A DNA stretch of 64,000 bases from the NCBI GenBank assembly GCA_002163975.1, contig CP019636.1, forward strand, positions 5,335,501 to 5,399,500, read 5' to 3'. Numbering within the stretch: the first letter of the stretch is position 1; each line of letters begins with the position of its first letter. The DNA comes from Nostocales cyanobacterium HT-58-2. Lineage in GTDB: Bacteria; Cyanobacteriota; Cyanobacteriia; Cyanobacteriales; Nostocaceae. The notes beneath the pieces are model-generated. The model was not told the origin of the DNA. It saw only the letters and a program-made list of their open reading frames with translations, and made no database searches. Positions 53,390-61,879 of the stretch are shown piece after piece. Both the position numbers and the translations under genes were made by a program.

Positions 53390-53418
53390 ATGGGTTACGC
53401 TTCGCTAACCCATCCTAC
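53390..53418. repeat. Short hairpin element (TGGGTTA...TAACCCA)
   Basis: TGGGTTA (53391-53397) pairs with TAACCCA (53406-53412) around a CGCTTCGC loop. It is followed by CATCCTAC, the right end of the element after glgA. It looks like a fragment of the same dispersed family. Confidence 0.6.
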
Positions 53419-53571
53419 ATTTGTCATTTATTTACGCATTTATTTACGTCGAGCTACTGTTTCTGGATAAATTCGCCTCAGGATAGCTTTGGGTAGGCGT
53501 ATGCGAGTGGTTTATCTTGGTGATAAAGCGAATGAAAAATCAAATTATATATTCCCTGTGAGAAAGTAGTT

Positions 53572-55005
53572 ATGGCAAGCGGAGATTTCATTGATTCCCC
53601 AGGAAATTCCCTGGCAATGCCAAAGGTCAATGTGCTGACCATGTTTCGGCTTGGCTTATTTCAGATGGGGCTGGGCATGATGTCTATCCTGACTCTCGGG
53701 GTACTTAACAGAGTCATGATTCAGGAAATAGCCATTCCGGCAACGCTGGTGGGGGCAGTGCTCGCAATACAGTTATTTGTTTCTCCTTCTCGTGTTTGGT
53801 TTGGTCAAATGTCCGATGCTAAGCCCATATGGGGCTATCACCGCACAGCATATGTCTGGGTGGGAGCGGCAATATTTGCTGTAGCTGCATTTTTATCTGT
53901 GCAAGTGTTATGGCAGCTCAATAACGTGGTCCGCAGTGCTGGTGGCTGGGTATGGACAACCCAAACCATTGGCTGGACTGCTGTTCTGGCTTTAGTTTTC
54001 GCTTTATATGGTCTGGCAATTTGTGCTAGCGGTACTGCCTTTGCTGCTTTGTTGGTGGATGTCTCTGAAGAAAACAACCGTTCCAAAGTCGTGGGTGTTG
54101 TCTGGTCGATGCTGATGGTAGGGATTATTGTTGGGGCAATCATCAGTTCTAGTTTGCTTAAGCAATTAACTACCCAAGCCAGTATCGAGACATTACAGGC
54201 GTTAGTTAATAGACTGTTTATGGTTGTTCCGGCGATTGTATTTGGACTGGGAATTGTAGCGACCTTTGGTGTGGAGAAAAAATATTCTCAGTACTCGACT
54301 CGTTCTACACTCGTTAACCGAGAAGACAGTATTACTCTGGGCAATGCTTGGCGCATATTAACAGCTAGTCCGCAAACAGGTCTATTTTTCACTTTTTTGG
54401 TGGTGTTAACACTCTCGCTGTTTATGCAAGACCCCATTTTAGAACCGTATGCGGGTCAAGTTTTTGGGATGCCCTTAGCTGAAAGCACAAAACTGAATAT
54501 TTTCTACGGCTTTGGTATACTGATTGCCTACGGCACGGCTGGCTTTTTCATTGTACCGCGTCTAGGTAAGCAAAGAACTGCACGCTTGGGCTGTATATTA
54601 GTAGCATTGTGTGCAATATTACTTAGCTTGTCAGGATTTTCTGCGAATCCAGCGTTGCTAAAGCTATCTTTGCTGTTATTCGGTTTGGCAACTGGTATCA
54701 TAACAACTGCGGCAATCACCTTGATGCTAGATCTGACGGCGGCTGAAACAGCAGGCACGTTTATTGGTGCTTGGGGGCTAGCGCAATCTATGGCGAGAGG
54801 AGTTGCTGTGGTTGCAGGCGGTAGCATATTAGATGTAGGTCGCAAGCTGCTGCCTAACTTGGTGCTAGCCTATGGACTGGTTTTTGCCCTGGAAGCAGCA
54901 GGGATGTTCTTAGCGATTTGGTTCCTCAACCGCGTGAATGTGAGAGAATTTCAGACGAATGCCAAGCAGGCGATCGCCTCTATTCTCGAAAGTGAACTAG
55001 ATTGA
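53572..55005 (+). CDS. PucC-like (BCD family) membrane carrier
   Basis: A 477-residue major-facilitator-type protein with about twelve hydrophobic spans. The N-terminus (VLTMFRLGLFQMGLGMMSIL, NRVMIQEIAIPATLVGAVLA) and the loop WFGQMSDAKPIWGYHRTAYV are the marks of the PucC / bacteriochlorophyll-delivery family. In purple bacteria these assist insertion of pigment into antenna complexes. Cyanobacterial members are thought to help chlorophyll-protein assembly or transport a tetrapyrrole precursor, but this is not proven. The C-terminus is charged (RVNVREFQTNAKQAI). It precedes the inositol-phosphatase gene on the same strand (about 150 bp to that start). chlG lies 4 kb on, which fits a pigment context. 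Confidence 0.9.
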   Translation: MASGDFIDSPGNSLAMPKVNVLTMFRLGLFQMGLGMMSILTLGVLNRVMIQEIAIPATLVGAVLAIQLFVSPSRVWFGQMSDAKPIWGYHRTAYVWVGAAIFAVAAFLSVQVLWQLNNVVRSAGGWVWTTQTIGWTAVLALVFALYGLAICASGTAFAALLVDVSEENNRSKVVGVVWSMLMVGIIVGAIISSSLLKQLTTQASIETLQALVNRLFMVVPAIVFGLGIVATFGVEKKYSQYSTRSTLVNREDSITLGNAWRILTASPQTGLFFTFLVVLTLSLFMQDPILEPYAGQVFGMPLAESTKLNIFYGFGILIAYGTAGFFIVPRLGKQRTARLGCILVALCAILLSLSGFSANPALLKLSLLLFGLATGIITTAAITLMLDLTAAETAGTFIGAWGLAQSMARGVAVVAGGSILDVGRKLLPNLVLAYGLVFALEAAGMFLAIWFLNRVNVREFQTNAKQAIASILESELD

Positions 55006-55153
55006 AAATATTCGTTGGGTCAAAAAACTCAATAATAATTGAGAGATGGGAAGTGGTCTTTTCATTTGTTTCCTATTCTCTCTAATCCCCATCCCCTGTA
55101 GGAACGGGGATGCTGAGTTTCCCTTTCCTTATTCTTCATTCCCTATCTATCAA

Positions 55154-55960
55154 ATGACTGAATTTTGGACAACAATTCTCGATTTTGCCCAAACCACGAC
55201 AAAAAGGGTGGGAAATCAGTTAATGCAAGATTTTGGGCACGTGCAAGCTTTACAAAAAGCTGATGGTAGTTTGGTAACACAAGCCGATAAATGGGCGGAT
55301 CAGGAAATACGGGATGCCATCGCTTCTAATTTTGCTGGTTACGGTATCCTCAGTGAAGAGGGCAATAAGGTTTTTCCTAGTACCGAATGGTGTTGGGTCA
55401 TTGACCCCTTGGACGGTACAACTAACTTTACTCGTGGGATTCCTATTTGGTCGATTTCTTTGGGTTTGTTGTATCAAGGTACACCAGTTTTTGGTTACGT
55501 TTACGTTCCCCCATTGGATGAAACTTTTCACGGCTTCTGGGGCGGTGTACCTGGGTTAGAAGCACCAACTGGGGCTTTTCGCAATCACCATGCAATTCAT
55601 ACTAGTGACGATGCTCCCAGTCAAAATCACTTCTTTAACCTCTGTTCTCGCAGTACCTCAATTTTAGACAAAGACTTTCCCTGCAAAATTCGGATGTTAG
55701 GAGTTGCTAGCTATAACTTCTTGACAGTTGCTGCTGGTGCAACGTTGGGTGGTGTCGAAACGACACCAAAAATTTGGGATATAGCTGGGGCTTGGGTGAT
55801 TGTCCAAGCTGCTGGAGGAAGCTGGTTATCGTTAAAGTCAGAACCGTTTCCTTTAATACCAGGAGAAGATTACACGACTCGTTCTTTCCCCACATTAGTT
55901 GTCAGTCGAAAAGAATTGATTCCTGTTTTTGCTCCCTTTGTGGAAAGAGTGAAAATTTGA
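55154..55960 (+). CDS. Inositol-monophosphatase family enzyme
   Basis: A 268-residue Mg-dependent phosphatase. The start is the ATG at 55154, because the longer frame to 55046 adds a non-conserved leader (ICFLFSLIPIPCRNGDAEF). Metal-site motifs are LSEEGNKVF (Glu), WVIDPLDGTTNFTRGIP (the DPxDGT signature) and the C-terminal WDIAGAWVIVQAAGG. The family covers inositol monophosphatase, histidinol phosphatase (HisN-type), 3'-phosphoadenosine phosphatases and others; this member's substrate is uncertain. The Phe-rich centre and length fit the cyanobacterial/plant inositol- or histidinol-phosphatase group. It is cytosolic. It is convergent with the ChaN-like gene across a 9-bp gap. Confidence 0.92.
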   Translation: MTEFWTTILDFAQTTTKRVGNQLMQDFGHVQALQKADGSLVTQADKWADQEIRDAIASNFAGYGILSEEGNKVFPSTEWCWVIDPLDGTTNFTRGIPIWSISLGLLYQGTPVFGYVYVPPLDETFHGFWGGVPGLEAPTGAFRNHHAIHTSDDAPSQNHFFNLCSRSTSILDKDFPCKIRMLGVASYNFLTVAAGATLGGVETTPKIWDIAGAWVIVQAAGGSWLSLKSEPFPLIPGEDYTTRSFPTLVVSRKELIPVFAPFVERVKI

Positions 55961-55969
55961 ACTGCATTG

Positions 55970-57022
55970 TCAACGTAACCCACCTTGCAATACAAAATCT
56001 GCGATCGCTTTTTTCTGTTTTGGTTGGTTTATATTATCAGGAGGGCTCAGCAAAACAGAACGCTGAATGAATTTTTCCCCTTTGAGACGGCGGGCAACGC
56101 GGCTAGGAATACCATAGTCATAGATGATATGTCCTTGTCCCGCTAACACAATAATTTGATAATTTGGATAAGTTTTCCTAAATTTGGCAATTCCCTCTGC
56201 CATTGTTTCATCCCACAAAACTTGCGCTTGGAAAAAGTTTTCAATATCTGTGCTGTTACCATGATTAGCAGCTTGATGTTGTTGAAATACAGATTCTAAT
56301 TGTTGGCGATATTCCTCGTTATTTGTCTGAATTTCTGACAGGGGTGGAATCAATTTTTGTTCAGACGGGGTGAGGCTTTCTAAACCTTTTTGGGCAACTT
56401 TGCGAGTAATTTCTGATGGAGTGTTTAAAGTAATGACTGATAGTTGCTTTTCTTTAGCAAAATTAAGAATAGGTGCATAATTTTGCCAAGGAAATCCCCA
56501 ACGTTTTTCATATTCGCTTTTTTCTATCAGTTCTTCTTCAGTAATTTTTCCTGCTAAATACTGATTAACAACACCTTGATAAGGTTTTTGGAACATTTCC
56601 ATAGCAATAGCAATTTTGGGATTTTGTTTATAAAGTTCTTGAATAATTTTTAGCTGGTTTTTATGGTCTTTAGGATTGTTATGAATTTCTCCTAGATACA
56701 CAACATTTGATTTGTTTAGTGCTAAGAGCATCTCTTCAAAGCTCAAGATATAACTTTTTAGGTTTCCACAAGTTTTATCCCAATCTTTAAAGGTAATATC
56801 TACATTGTTGCTAGGAGTCGTCAAAACAAATCTGGGAGGACAAGAATTTTTTTCTGTTTCAGCATAAGCAGGCAAGGCGCTTAAGAGACAATAAAAAGTA
56901 AAAGGCAAAAGACAAAAAAATATTTTTCTTTGTTTTTCTTTCTTTTTCCTTTCTAAGCCTCTGTGTGTCTCTGTTACGATTCGTGCTGACTCTTGTAGAT
57001 TAGTTTTTATAGACTGTGTCAT
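55970..57022 (-). CDS. ChaN-like haem-binding/DUF399 protein
   Basis: A 350-residue exported protein of the ChaN (TIKI-like) superfamily. An ATG at 57022 gives a basic leader (LERKKKEKQRK) and a hydrophobic segment (IFFCLLPFTFYCLLSALPAY) with cleavage near AYA. The folded part begins at VVYLGEIHNNPKDHKNQLKI, a motif with Glu and His expected at the active or metal site. IAMEMFQKPYQ, EKRWGFPWQNYAPILNFAK and IIVLAGQGHIIYDYGIPSR follow. ChaN from Campylobacter binds haem; relatives include metalloprotease-like TIKI proteins, so a haem or metal role is inferred. A GTG 15 bases further upstream is an alternative start. It is periplasmic or membrane-anchored. Confidence 0.88.
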   Translation of the reverse strand: MTQSIKTNLQESARIVTETHRGLERKKKEKQRKIFFCLLPFTFYCLLSALPAYAETEKNSCPPRFVLTTPSNNVDITFKDWDKTCGNLKSYILSFEEMLLALNKSNVVYLGEIHNNPKDHKNQLKIIQELYKQNPKIAIAMEMFQKPYQGVVNQYLAGKITEEELIEKSEYEKRWGFPWQNYAPILNFAKEKQLSVITLNTPSEITRKVAQKGLESLTPSEQKLIPPLSEIQTNNEEYRQQLESVFQQHQAANHGNSTDIENFFQAQVLWDETMAEGIAKFRKTYPNYQIIVLAGQGHIIYDYGIPSRVARRLKGEKFIQRSVLLSPPDNINQPKQKKAIADFVLQGGLR

Positions 57023-57092
57023 TTTTTTAAGTGTCACGCTGGCTTAACGATAATAGTAAACATTAGACTTTACCACCTCAAGAAGAGGTAAT

Positions 57093-58046
57093 ATGAAAGG
57101 ACTTTGGCTCGAAAACAATCAACTGCAACTACGCACTGATATTCCCATTCCTGAACCGCCACCAGGAGAAGCTTTGGTGCGTGTTTTATCTGCAGGTATC
57201 TGTAACACTGACCTTGAACTGAAGAGAGGTTATTATCCTTACACAGGTATTTTAGGGCATGAGTTCGTCGGTGTTGTCGAACAAGGTTCAGAACACTTAG
57301 TCAACAAGCGAGTTGTTGGAGAAATTAATGCTGTTTGTGGGCAATGTAGGTTTTGTCGTAGTGGACAACCGACTCATTGCGAAAATCGTACTGTTCTTGG
57401 CATTGTCAACCGCAACGGGGCTTTTGCTGAATATCTGTGTTTACCACCAGAAAATTTGCATCCTGTACCTGACATTATTCCTACAAACGTAGCAACTTTT
57501 ACTGAACCCTTAGCAGCAGCATTGGAAATTCAACAACAAGTTGAGTTGAGTTCTAATAACCGAGTGCTTGTTGTTGGGGATGGTAAGCTAGGGATACTGG
57601 TAGCGCAAACAATAGCTTTAACAGGCTGCGACGTTTTAGTTGTGGGGCGTCATCGAGACAAGCTTGCTCATTTAGAGGCACGAGGTATAAAAACTGGCTT
57701 GAGTGATGCAGTCACAGATAGGGCTTTTGATATTTCTGTGGAGTGTACTGGAAATTCTGAGGGCTTTGCAATTGCTCGCCGTGCTTTGCGTCCACGCGGT
57801 ACTTTGGTACTCAAAAGTACATATGCTGGCAAGCTAAACCTTGATGCTTCCTCTTTAGTAGTGGATGAAATTACTCTCATTGGCTCCCGTTGTGGTCCTT
57901 TTGCGCCTGCCCTGGAACTTTTAGCACAAGGAAAGGTAGACGTAAAACCCATGATTCATGCTAGTTACCCCCTTGTTGAGGGACTAGCCGCTTTTGAACG
58001 TGCTCAAACCAAAGGTGTTTTAAAGGTGTTGTTAGAAATTGGTTAG
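57093..58046 (+). CDS. Zinc-type medium-chain dehydrogenase
   Basis: A 317-residue member of the MDR (alcohol/sorbitol/threonine dehydrogenase) family. Catalytic zinc ligands are Cys37 (SAGICNTDLE), His56 and Glu57 (GILGHEFVGVV). The structural zinc lobe has four cysteines (82, 85, 88, 96) in CGQCRFCRSGQPTHCENR. The Rossmann region holds VLVVGDGKLGILVAQTIAL and DVLVVGRHRDKLAHL, pointing to NAD(P). The length is short for the family (usually 340-380), mostly from trimmed loops. It may oxidise an alcohol or polyol; the substrate is unassigned. It sits between the ChaN-like gene, divergent by about 70 bp, and a repeat element. Confidence 0.92.
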   Translation: MKGLWLENNQLQLRTDIPIPEPPPGEALVRVLSAGICNTDLELKRGYYPYTGILGHEFVGVVEQGSEHLVNKRVVGEINAVCGQCRFCRSGQPTHCENRTVLGIVNRNGAFAEYLCLPPENLHPVPDIIPTNVATFTEPLAAALEIQQQVELSSNNRVLVVGDGKLGILVAQTIALTGCDVLVVGRHRDKLAHLEARGIKTGLSDAVTDRAFDISVECTGNSEGFAIARRALRPRGTLVLKSTYAGKLNLDASSLVVDEITLIGSRCGPFAPALELLAQGKVDVKPMIHASYPLVEGLAAFERAQTKGVLKVLLEIG

Positions 58047-58074
58047 TGGTGATTTACAAAGTAAACATTAAGTA

Positions 58075-58152
58075 TAGGGTGCGTTAGCGCTACTCGTAAC
58101 GCACCAGACCCTTGCTCATGGTGCGTTACGGATTTCATCCTAACGCACCCTA
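58075..58152. repeat. Nested inverted-repeat element (TAGGGTGCGTTA ends)
   Basis: TAGGGTGCGTTA (58075-58086) is perfectly inverted as TAACGCACCCTA (58141-58152). Inside, CGTAACGCACCA (58095-58106) is inverted as TGGTGCGTTACG (58119-58130). The structure is a small palindromic MITE-like element of a type spread in cyanobacterial genomes. It lies just after the dehydrogenase stop. Confidence 0.9.
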
Positions 58153-58177
58153 CTGACTGACTCATTACTGACAATTT

Positions 58178-58465
58178 CTAGTACAGTAAAGGATTTGTCT
58201 TTGGTTGATAATCCATACAATTTACAGCTTCTTCTGTATTGGCAACAGAGGGATGGACAGTGCATTTCAGATGGTAATCATTGGTAAAATATTGGCAGCC
58301 TGTACAAGGAATTTGATGCATTTGCTGCGCTTTACTCACAGTGTCTCGCGTCGCCGTCCACATACTCCAAACGACGAGAATCATTAACGACCAAGCACAA
58401 AGAAAGCAAATTGGGATTATCAACGGTTGAATCAGGTGAGTTAGGTAATAAAGTGGTTGCAACAC
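58178..58465 (-). CDS. Small Cys-rich membrane protein
   Basis: A 95-residue protein. A single hydrophobic span (PLIIPICFLCAWSLMILVVW, about 14-34) is followed by a soluble tail holding a cluster of four Cys (CTGCQYFTNDYHLKC and VNCMDYQP). The spacing is suited to binding a metal or forming disulphides. No catalytic motif is seen. It reads as a genuine coding gene, not a chance frame, because of the balanced composition and conserved-looking CTGCQYF block. It appears to be a cyanobacterial conserved hypothetical. It is convergent with the dehydrogenase, with the inverted-repeat element between. Confidence 0.7.
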   Translation of the reverse strand: MLQPLYYLTHLIQPLIIPICFLCAWSLMILVVWSMWTATRDTVSKAQQMHQIPCTGCQYFTNDYHLKCTVHPSVANTEEAVNCMDYQPKTNPLLY

Positions 58466-58751
58466 GGCAAATTTGGCTCAAAGTTATAAGTCATCATTTT
58501 AAAGTTAAGAGTTGGGAGCTTTTGATTCGACTCCTCACTCTTGAGGCATTTCCTCCAAAGACGCCGTGCCCTTGGAGTGCCTGTCTGTAGGACTTAAGCC
58601 AGTTACCCCCTACGGAGGAATTCAAAATTCAAAGTTCAAAAAATCTTTAATTTTGAATTTTGAATTGATAATTTTGAATTTGAGCGTAGCGAGTGGCTCC
58701 TCTTAACTCTTAACTTTTTTTCCTTGCTCGTAACTTCTCACTGCAGAAGTA

Positions 58752-59798
58752 TTAAGTTAAACCGCCAGCATGTCCAATGGCTAACCCAGCAACAAGCATT
58801 CCTAAGACGAGAAATGGTTGAGCACTTGCTTGATATTTGACATCATTGTTGAGTGGGTCACGCAGGAAATACATATCTTGGAATGTGATCTGCGGGATGA
58901 CGAGTAGTAAGAGAATTGCTGCATACAAATTCTCATGAATATAGATGAGATAAGCAGCAATTGCCACTTGAAATACATCAATCATGACCACACAAATCCA
59001 TGCTGCAGTGGTGACACCAAACATGACGGGGAGTGACTTTAATCCGAACTTGCGATCGCCTTCTACACTCTTGAAGTCATTGACAATGGCAATGCCCAAG
59101 CCAGCCAAACTGTAAATCAGAGTCAGAACGACAATTTTCCAATTCAGTTCACCAAACAAAGCATGACCGGTACACCAAGGCAAGGCGATGTAGCTTGCAC
59201 CAAGGGCATAGGTGCCGAACCAACCGTTCTGTTTTAGCTTAAGAGGTGGTGCGGAATAAATGTATGCTATGAAGGAACCAAGTATAGCGGTCACTGTAAT
59301 GGTGGGAAAGTCATGACCTGCCCAAACATCTAAAACAAATGCTAGACCAATGCCAGCAATCAGTAATACTAAAATCTGTGCAATGACCTGGGGTAAAGGA
59401 ATTGCTCCGGAAGGAATTGGGCGATAGGGTTCGTTAATCGCATCAATCTCGCGATCATAGTATTCATTAACAGTTTGCGTGTAACCCGTCATCAATGGTC
59501 CTGCTAGCAACATACACGTTGCTGCCTTCAAGACATTTTCTAGTGTCCATGTATACTCTCCCGAAGAAGCCGCACCGCAGACGATACCCCAAATCAGGGG
59601 AATCCAAGTGATAGGCTTCATCAGTTGCAGGCGAAGTTTCCAAATAGAAGTTTCCCCAGACGCTGCACCTTTCATTCCCAGCAGCTGCCTGGTTTTCGCA
59701 CTACGATCAATAGCCGTTTTGGCTTCCTCTGTTGGGGTAACAGAGTCTAGTGCTTGAGGTGAATTTGGATCTGGAGTAATGGGAGTTGATTCAGACAT
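58752..59798 (-). CDS. chlG: Chlorophyll synthase
   Basis: A 348-residue UbiA-family prenyltransferase. It esterifies chlorophyllide a with phytyl or geranylgeranyl diphosphate, the last step of chlorophyll a synthesis in the thylakoid or plasma membrane. The prenyl-diphosphate/Mg motif NEYYDREIDAINEPYRPIPS (residues 111-130) is characteristic of ChlG/BchG, and the second Asp motif IVNDFKSVEGDRKFGLKSLP is also present. About nine membrane spans follow the polar first 50 residues. The length fits cyanobacterial ChlG. The ATG at 59798 opens the typical acidic leader. The Get3d-type gene lies upstream on the same strand (about 130 bp apart), possibly co-transcribed. Confidence 0.96.
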   Translation of the reverse strand: MSESTPITPDPNSPQALDSVTPTEEAKTAIDRSAKTRQLLGMKGAASGETSIWKLRLQLMKPITWIPLIWGIVCGAASSGEYTWTLENVLKAATCMLLAGPLMTGYTQTVNEYYDREIDAINEPYRPIPSGAIPLPQVIAQILVLLIAGIGLAFVLDVWAGHDFPTITVTAILGSFIAYIYSAPPLKLKQNGWFGTYALGASYIALPWCTGHALFGELNWKIVVLTLIYSLAGLGIAIVNDFKSVEGDRKFGLKSLPVMFGVTTAAWICVVMIDVFQVAIAAYLIYIHENLYAAILLLLVIPQITFQDMYFLRDPLNNDVKYQASAQPFLVLGMLVAGLAIGHAGGLT

Positions 59799-59924
59799 AA
59801 GGCTTACTTGCTTATGAGCTATGAGTTCTCAATTATGAGTTATGAGTTATGAGTTACGAGTCTCAACTCCTCACTCCTGTATGGGCGCAAGGCACTGCGC
59901 CCCTAATCTTAACTCCTAACTCGC

Positions 59925-61025
59925 TTAAAAAGAGATTATCAAATAATGGTTCTGAAACTTGGCTCCAGTCACAGGTCTGCCACTTAGGGCAGGAGGTAGG
60001 AAGATATTACGTCGTTGGTCTCCTGCTTCTATTGTGACTTCGGGGCCATACTGAGTCAGTTTGACTTGCTTTTTGTCGAATCCTGGCAAAAACAAGCGAA
60101 CCTGACGTGTGGGAACGTCTATCTCTATGGGCTTGGGAGCTTGTACTGCTTGCGCCGCAAAATTAGGTAGGGCATCAACAAGCGCTTGCCATTCTCCCAC
60201 TTTTACGTCTGGAACAACGCTCACTGGGAGGGGAGTAAATTCCTCTCCTAAGTGAATAGATGTATCTTCAGAAACAAGAATAACGCCACCAATAGTGAGG
60301 CCAACTTGTTGGGCACTCCCCCAAAGATAGCGACTTGTAGCTACTTCCACAGGGTCATTAGTCGTGACTAAAAAAGCAGCAATGTGTTTGGGGTCGGCAA
60401 GGGCGGCTTTTCCCTTGTCCAAAATGTTATTGACTTTGTTGGTGGGTTCGGAGAAATTATCTGCTGTCCAGTTGACATTAAAAAAGCTGCTAATGAGCGG
60501 TTGAATCAAGGGCGATTCGGAAATTGTTTTTCCTAAATCGGAATTGACAAACAATTGACGAAACCGCCGTACGTACCAACTGAGAGACTCTGGCATTCCT
60601 AACATCCGCAGAGTGGAAGAGTCGCCGGAGCCATCGTAGATGATCGCGTCATATTTGCCGCTTTCATCATACTCACGGATAGCATTCAGGGCGAGAGCGC
60701 TATCCATCCCCGGCAAGACTGCCAGTTCTTGACCGTAAATATCTTTTAGGATAGGCGTGCGGAGGTATTGCGCCTCTAGTTTTTTCACTTCCTCCCAGCT
60801 GCGTTCTAGCAGCACTGCTGTTTGGAACTGCACAACTTGCAGATTGGCAGCAATTTCTTGGGGATCAGGACCAACAGGAGTTCCCAGAAGGATTGACATT
60901 GCTGGGTCTGCCTGTCCAGCTAGAAGAACACGCTTGCCTTGACTCGCCAATAATTTAGCAGCAGCGATCGCAATTTTGGTGCGATCACTACCTCCTTTGC
61001 CCAAAAATGTCAGTATCAGGGCCAT
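59925..61025 (-). CDS. Get3d-type ArsA-family ATPase with crystallin-like tail
   Basis: A 366-residue protein of the ArsA/Get3 ATPase superfamily. The N-terminus (ALILTFLGKGGSDRTKIAIA) is the deviant P-loop region. The pattern GKGGxGKT expected for the family is here GKGGSDRTK, so the second conserved Lys is replaced by Arg. The end of the protein (about 290-366) is a beta domain typical of the C-terminal alpha-crystallin-like fold in photosynthetic Get3d proteins (VRLFLPGFDKKQVKLTQYGP, RNIFLPPALSG). Other Get3 members target tail-anchored membrane proteins; the role of Get3d is not settled. It lies next to chlG and near petP, consistent with a thylakoid biogenesis context. No arsenite-site cysteines are apparent. 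Confidence 0.88.
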   Translation of the reverse strand: MALILTFLGKGGSDRTKIAIAAAKLLASQGKRVLLAGQADPAMSILLGTPVGPDPQEIAANLQVVQFQTAVLLERSWEEVKKLEAQYLRTPILKDIYGQELAVLPGMDSALALNAIREYDESGKYDAIIYDGSGDSSTLRMLGMPESLSWYVRRFRQLFVNSDLGKTISESPLIQPLISSFFNVNWTADNFSEPTNKVNNILDKGKAALADPKHIAAFLVTTNDPVEVATSRYLWGSAQQVGLTIGGVILVSEDTSIHLGEEFTPLPVSVVPDVKVGEWQALVDALPNFAAQAVQAPKPIEIDVPTRQVRLFLPGFDKKQVKLTQYGPEVTIEAGDQRRNIFLPPALSGRPVTGAKFQNHYLIISF

Positions 61026-61165
61026 TACTTGATTCCTATTTTTACCGCTGGTTTTTCAACTCCAACTTAGCACTCAGCTTCTTGTGACAGCTTCTACCGT
61101 TGGCGTAGCCTGCACGTAAGGAAGAGTTGTGAGCGCCGTCATCCGACAATCACAACTCTTCGCTA

Positions 61166-61357
61166 CTACAAGAGTTTGAGTTCATCTTCAAAGAACCAAG
61201 TGGCAAAATTATCTTCAAATTTGACCACTATACCAACGCCGCTACCATCGGTCATTTTGTAGCCTTCGATGGTACCAATTTGTCCTAGCCTTTTCACAAT
61301 AGAGGGAGAGACGCGATCGCGCAAACGCAACACTTTAACTTTTTGTCCGATTTCCAT
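61166..61357 (-). CDS. petP: Cytochrome b6f subunit PetP (DUF2862)
   Basis: A 63-residue protein matching the PetP/DUF2862 pattern: MEIGQKVKVLRLRDRVSPSI, LGQIGTIEGYKMTDGSGVGI, then VVKFEDNFATWFFEDEL. PetP is an SH3-like peripheral subunit on the cytosolic side of the cyanobacterial cytochrome b6f complex, which affects electron flow and supercomplex formation. The size is typical and no signal peptide is expected. It stands 140 bp upstream of the Get3d-type gene on the same strand. The family call rests on memory of the sequence pattern. Confidence 0.85.
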   Translation of the reverse strand: MEIGQKVKVLRLRDRVSPSIVKRLGQIGTIEGYKMTDGSGVGIVVKFEDNFATWFFEDELKLL

Positions 61358-61879
61358 GCCAACTTACAAGACGACAAACCAAGACTCAGTGTAGCTGAAT
61401 CTGGGACGCGAGGGGGAGTAGGGAAAGTGGTTATGAGATGGTAATTTGGTGGTGAGACCGTGAGTCTGGGGAAGGCAGTGCACAGAATAGGAATTTTTCA
61501 GACAAAGTGTCAAAAAAGTCAACCAGCCTCCAAGTCAACTTGCAGGTTTATGAGCCAACGATAGCAACACTTGCAAAGCCATTTGAGCAAAAATGCCAGC
61601 AAGATGAGAGATTGGCAGAATACTTACGTGCATCAGGAATTCATCCGGATAATTTGCCTTAAACGTGACACAATAACTTAGTTCGCTGGCTTTGAAATCA
61701 GAGAGAAATATGCTAAGAAATATGCAATTAACGTATAATTTACTAGGTAATTTAGACACAATTGTAAAGTCATAACAATAATTCTTATTCTTCCAATAGA
61801 AGTACAGTGGGAACTTTCATGGCTCATAGGCTTCATTGAGAGAAATTTGGTGTGTAGGTAGTGAGCGAGGAAGCTAGAA
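61358..61879. other. Intergenic between petP and the ABC permease
   Basis: About 520 bp, AT-rich, between divergent units. Two overlapping minus-strand frames (61535-61759, 61678-61932) are unlikely genes because they overlap each other and lack ribosome sites. The right-hand end holds the GAGGAAG ribosome site of the next gene. Confidence 0.55.

Larger units (their letters stand above)
52715..53571. other. Non-coding region packed with repeats
   Basis: About 860 bp between the NACHT gene and the PucC-like gene, with no gene. It contains the 42-bp tandem array (52863-53135), a MITE-like element (53171-53238), a half-copy of the same end at about 53323 (AAGGTGGGCATTGC) and a GGGTTA hairpin element (53390-53418). 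A minus-strand frame over the array (52943-53134) is a by-product of the repeat. Confidence 0.75.
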
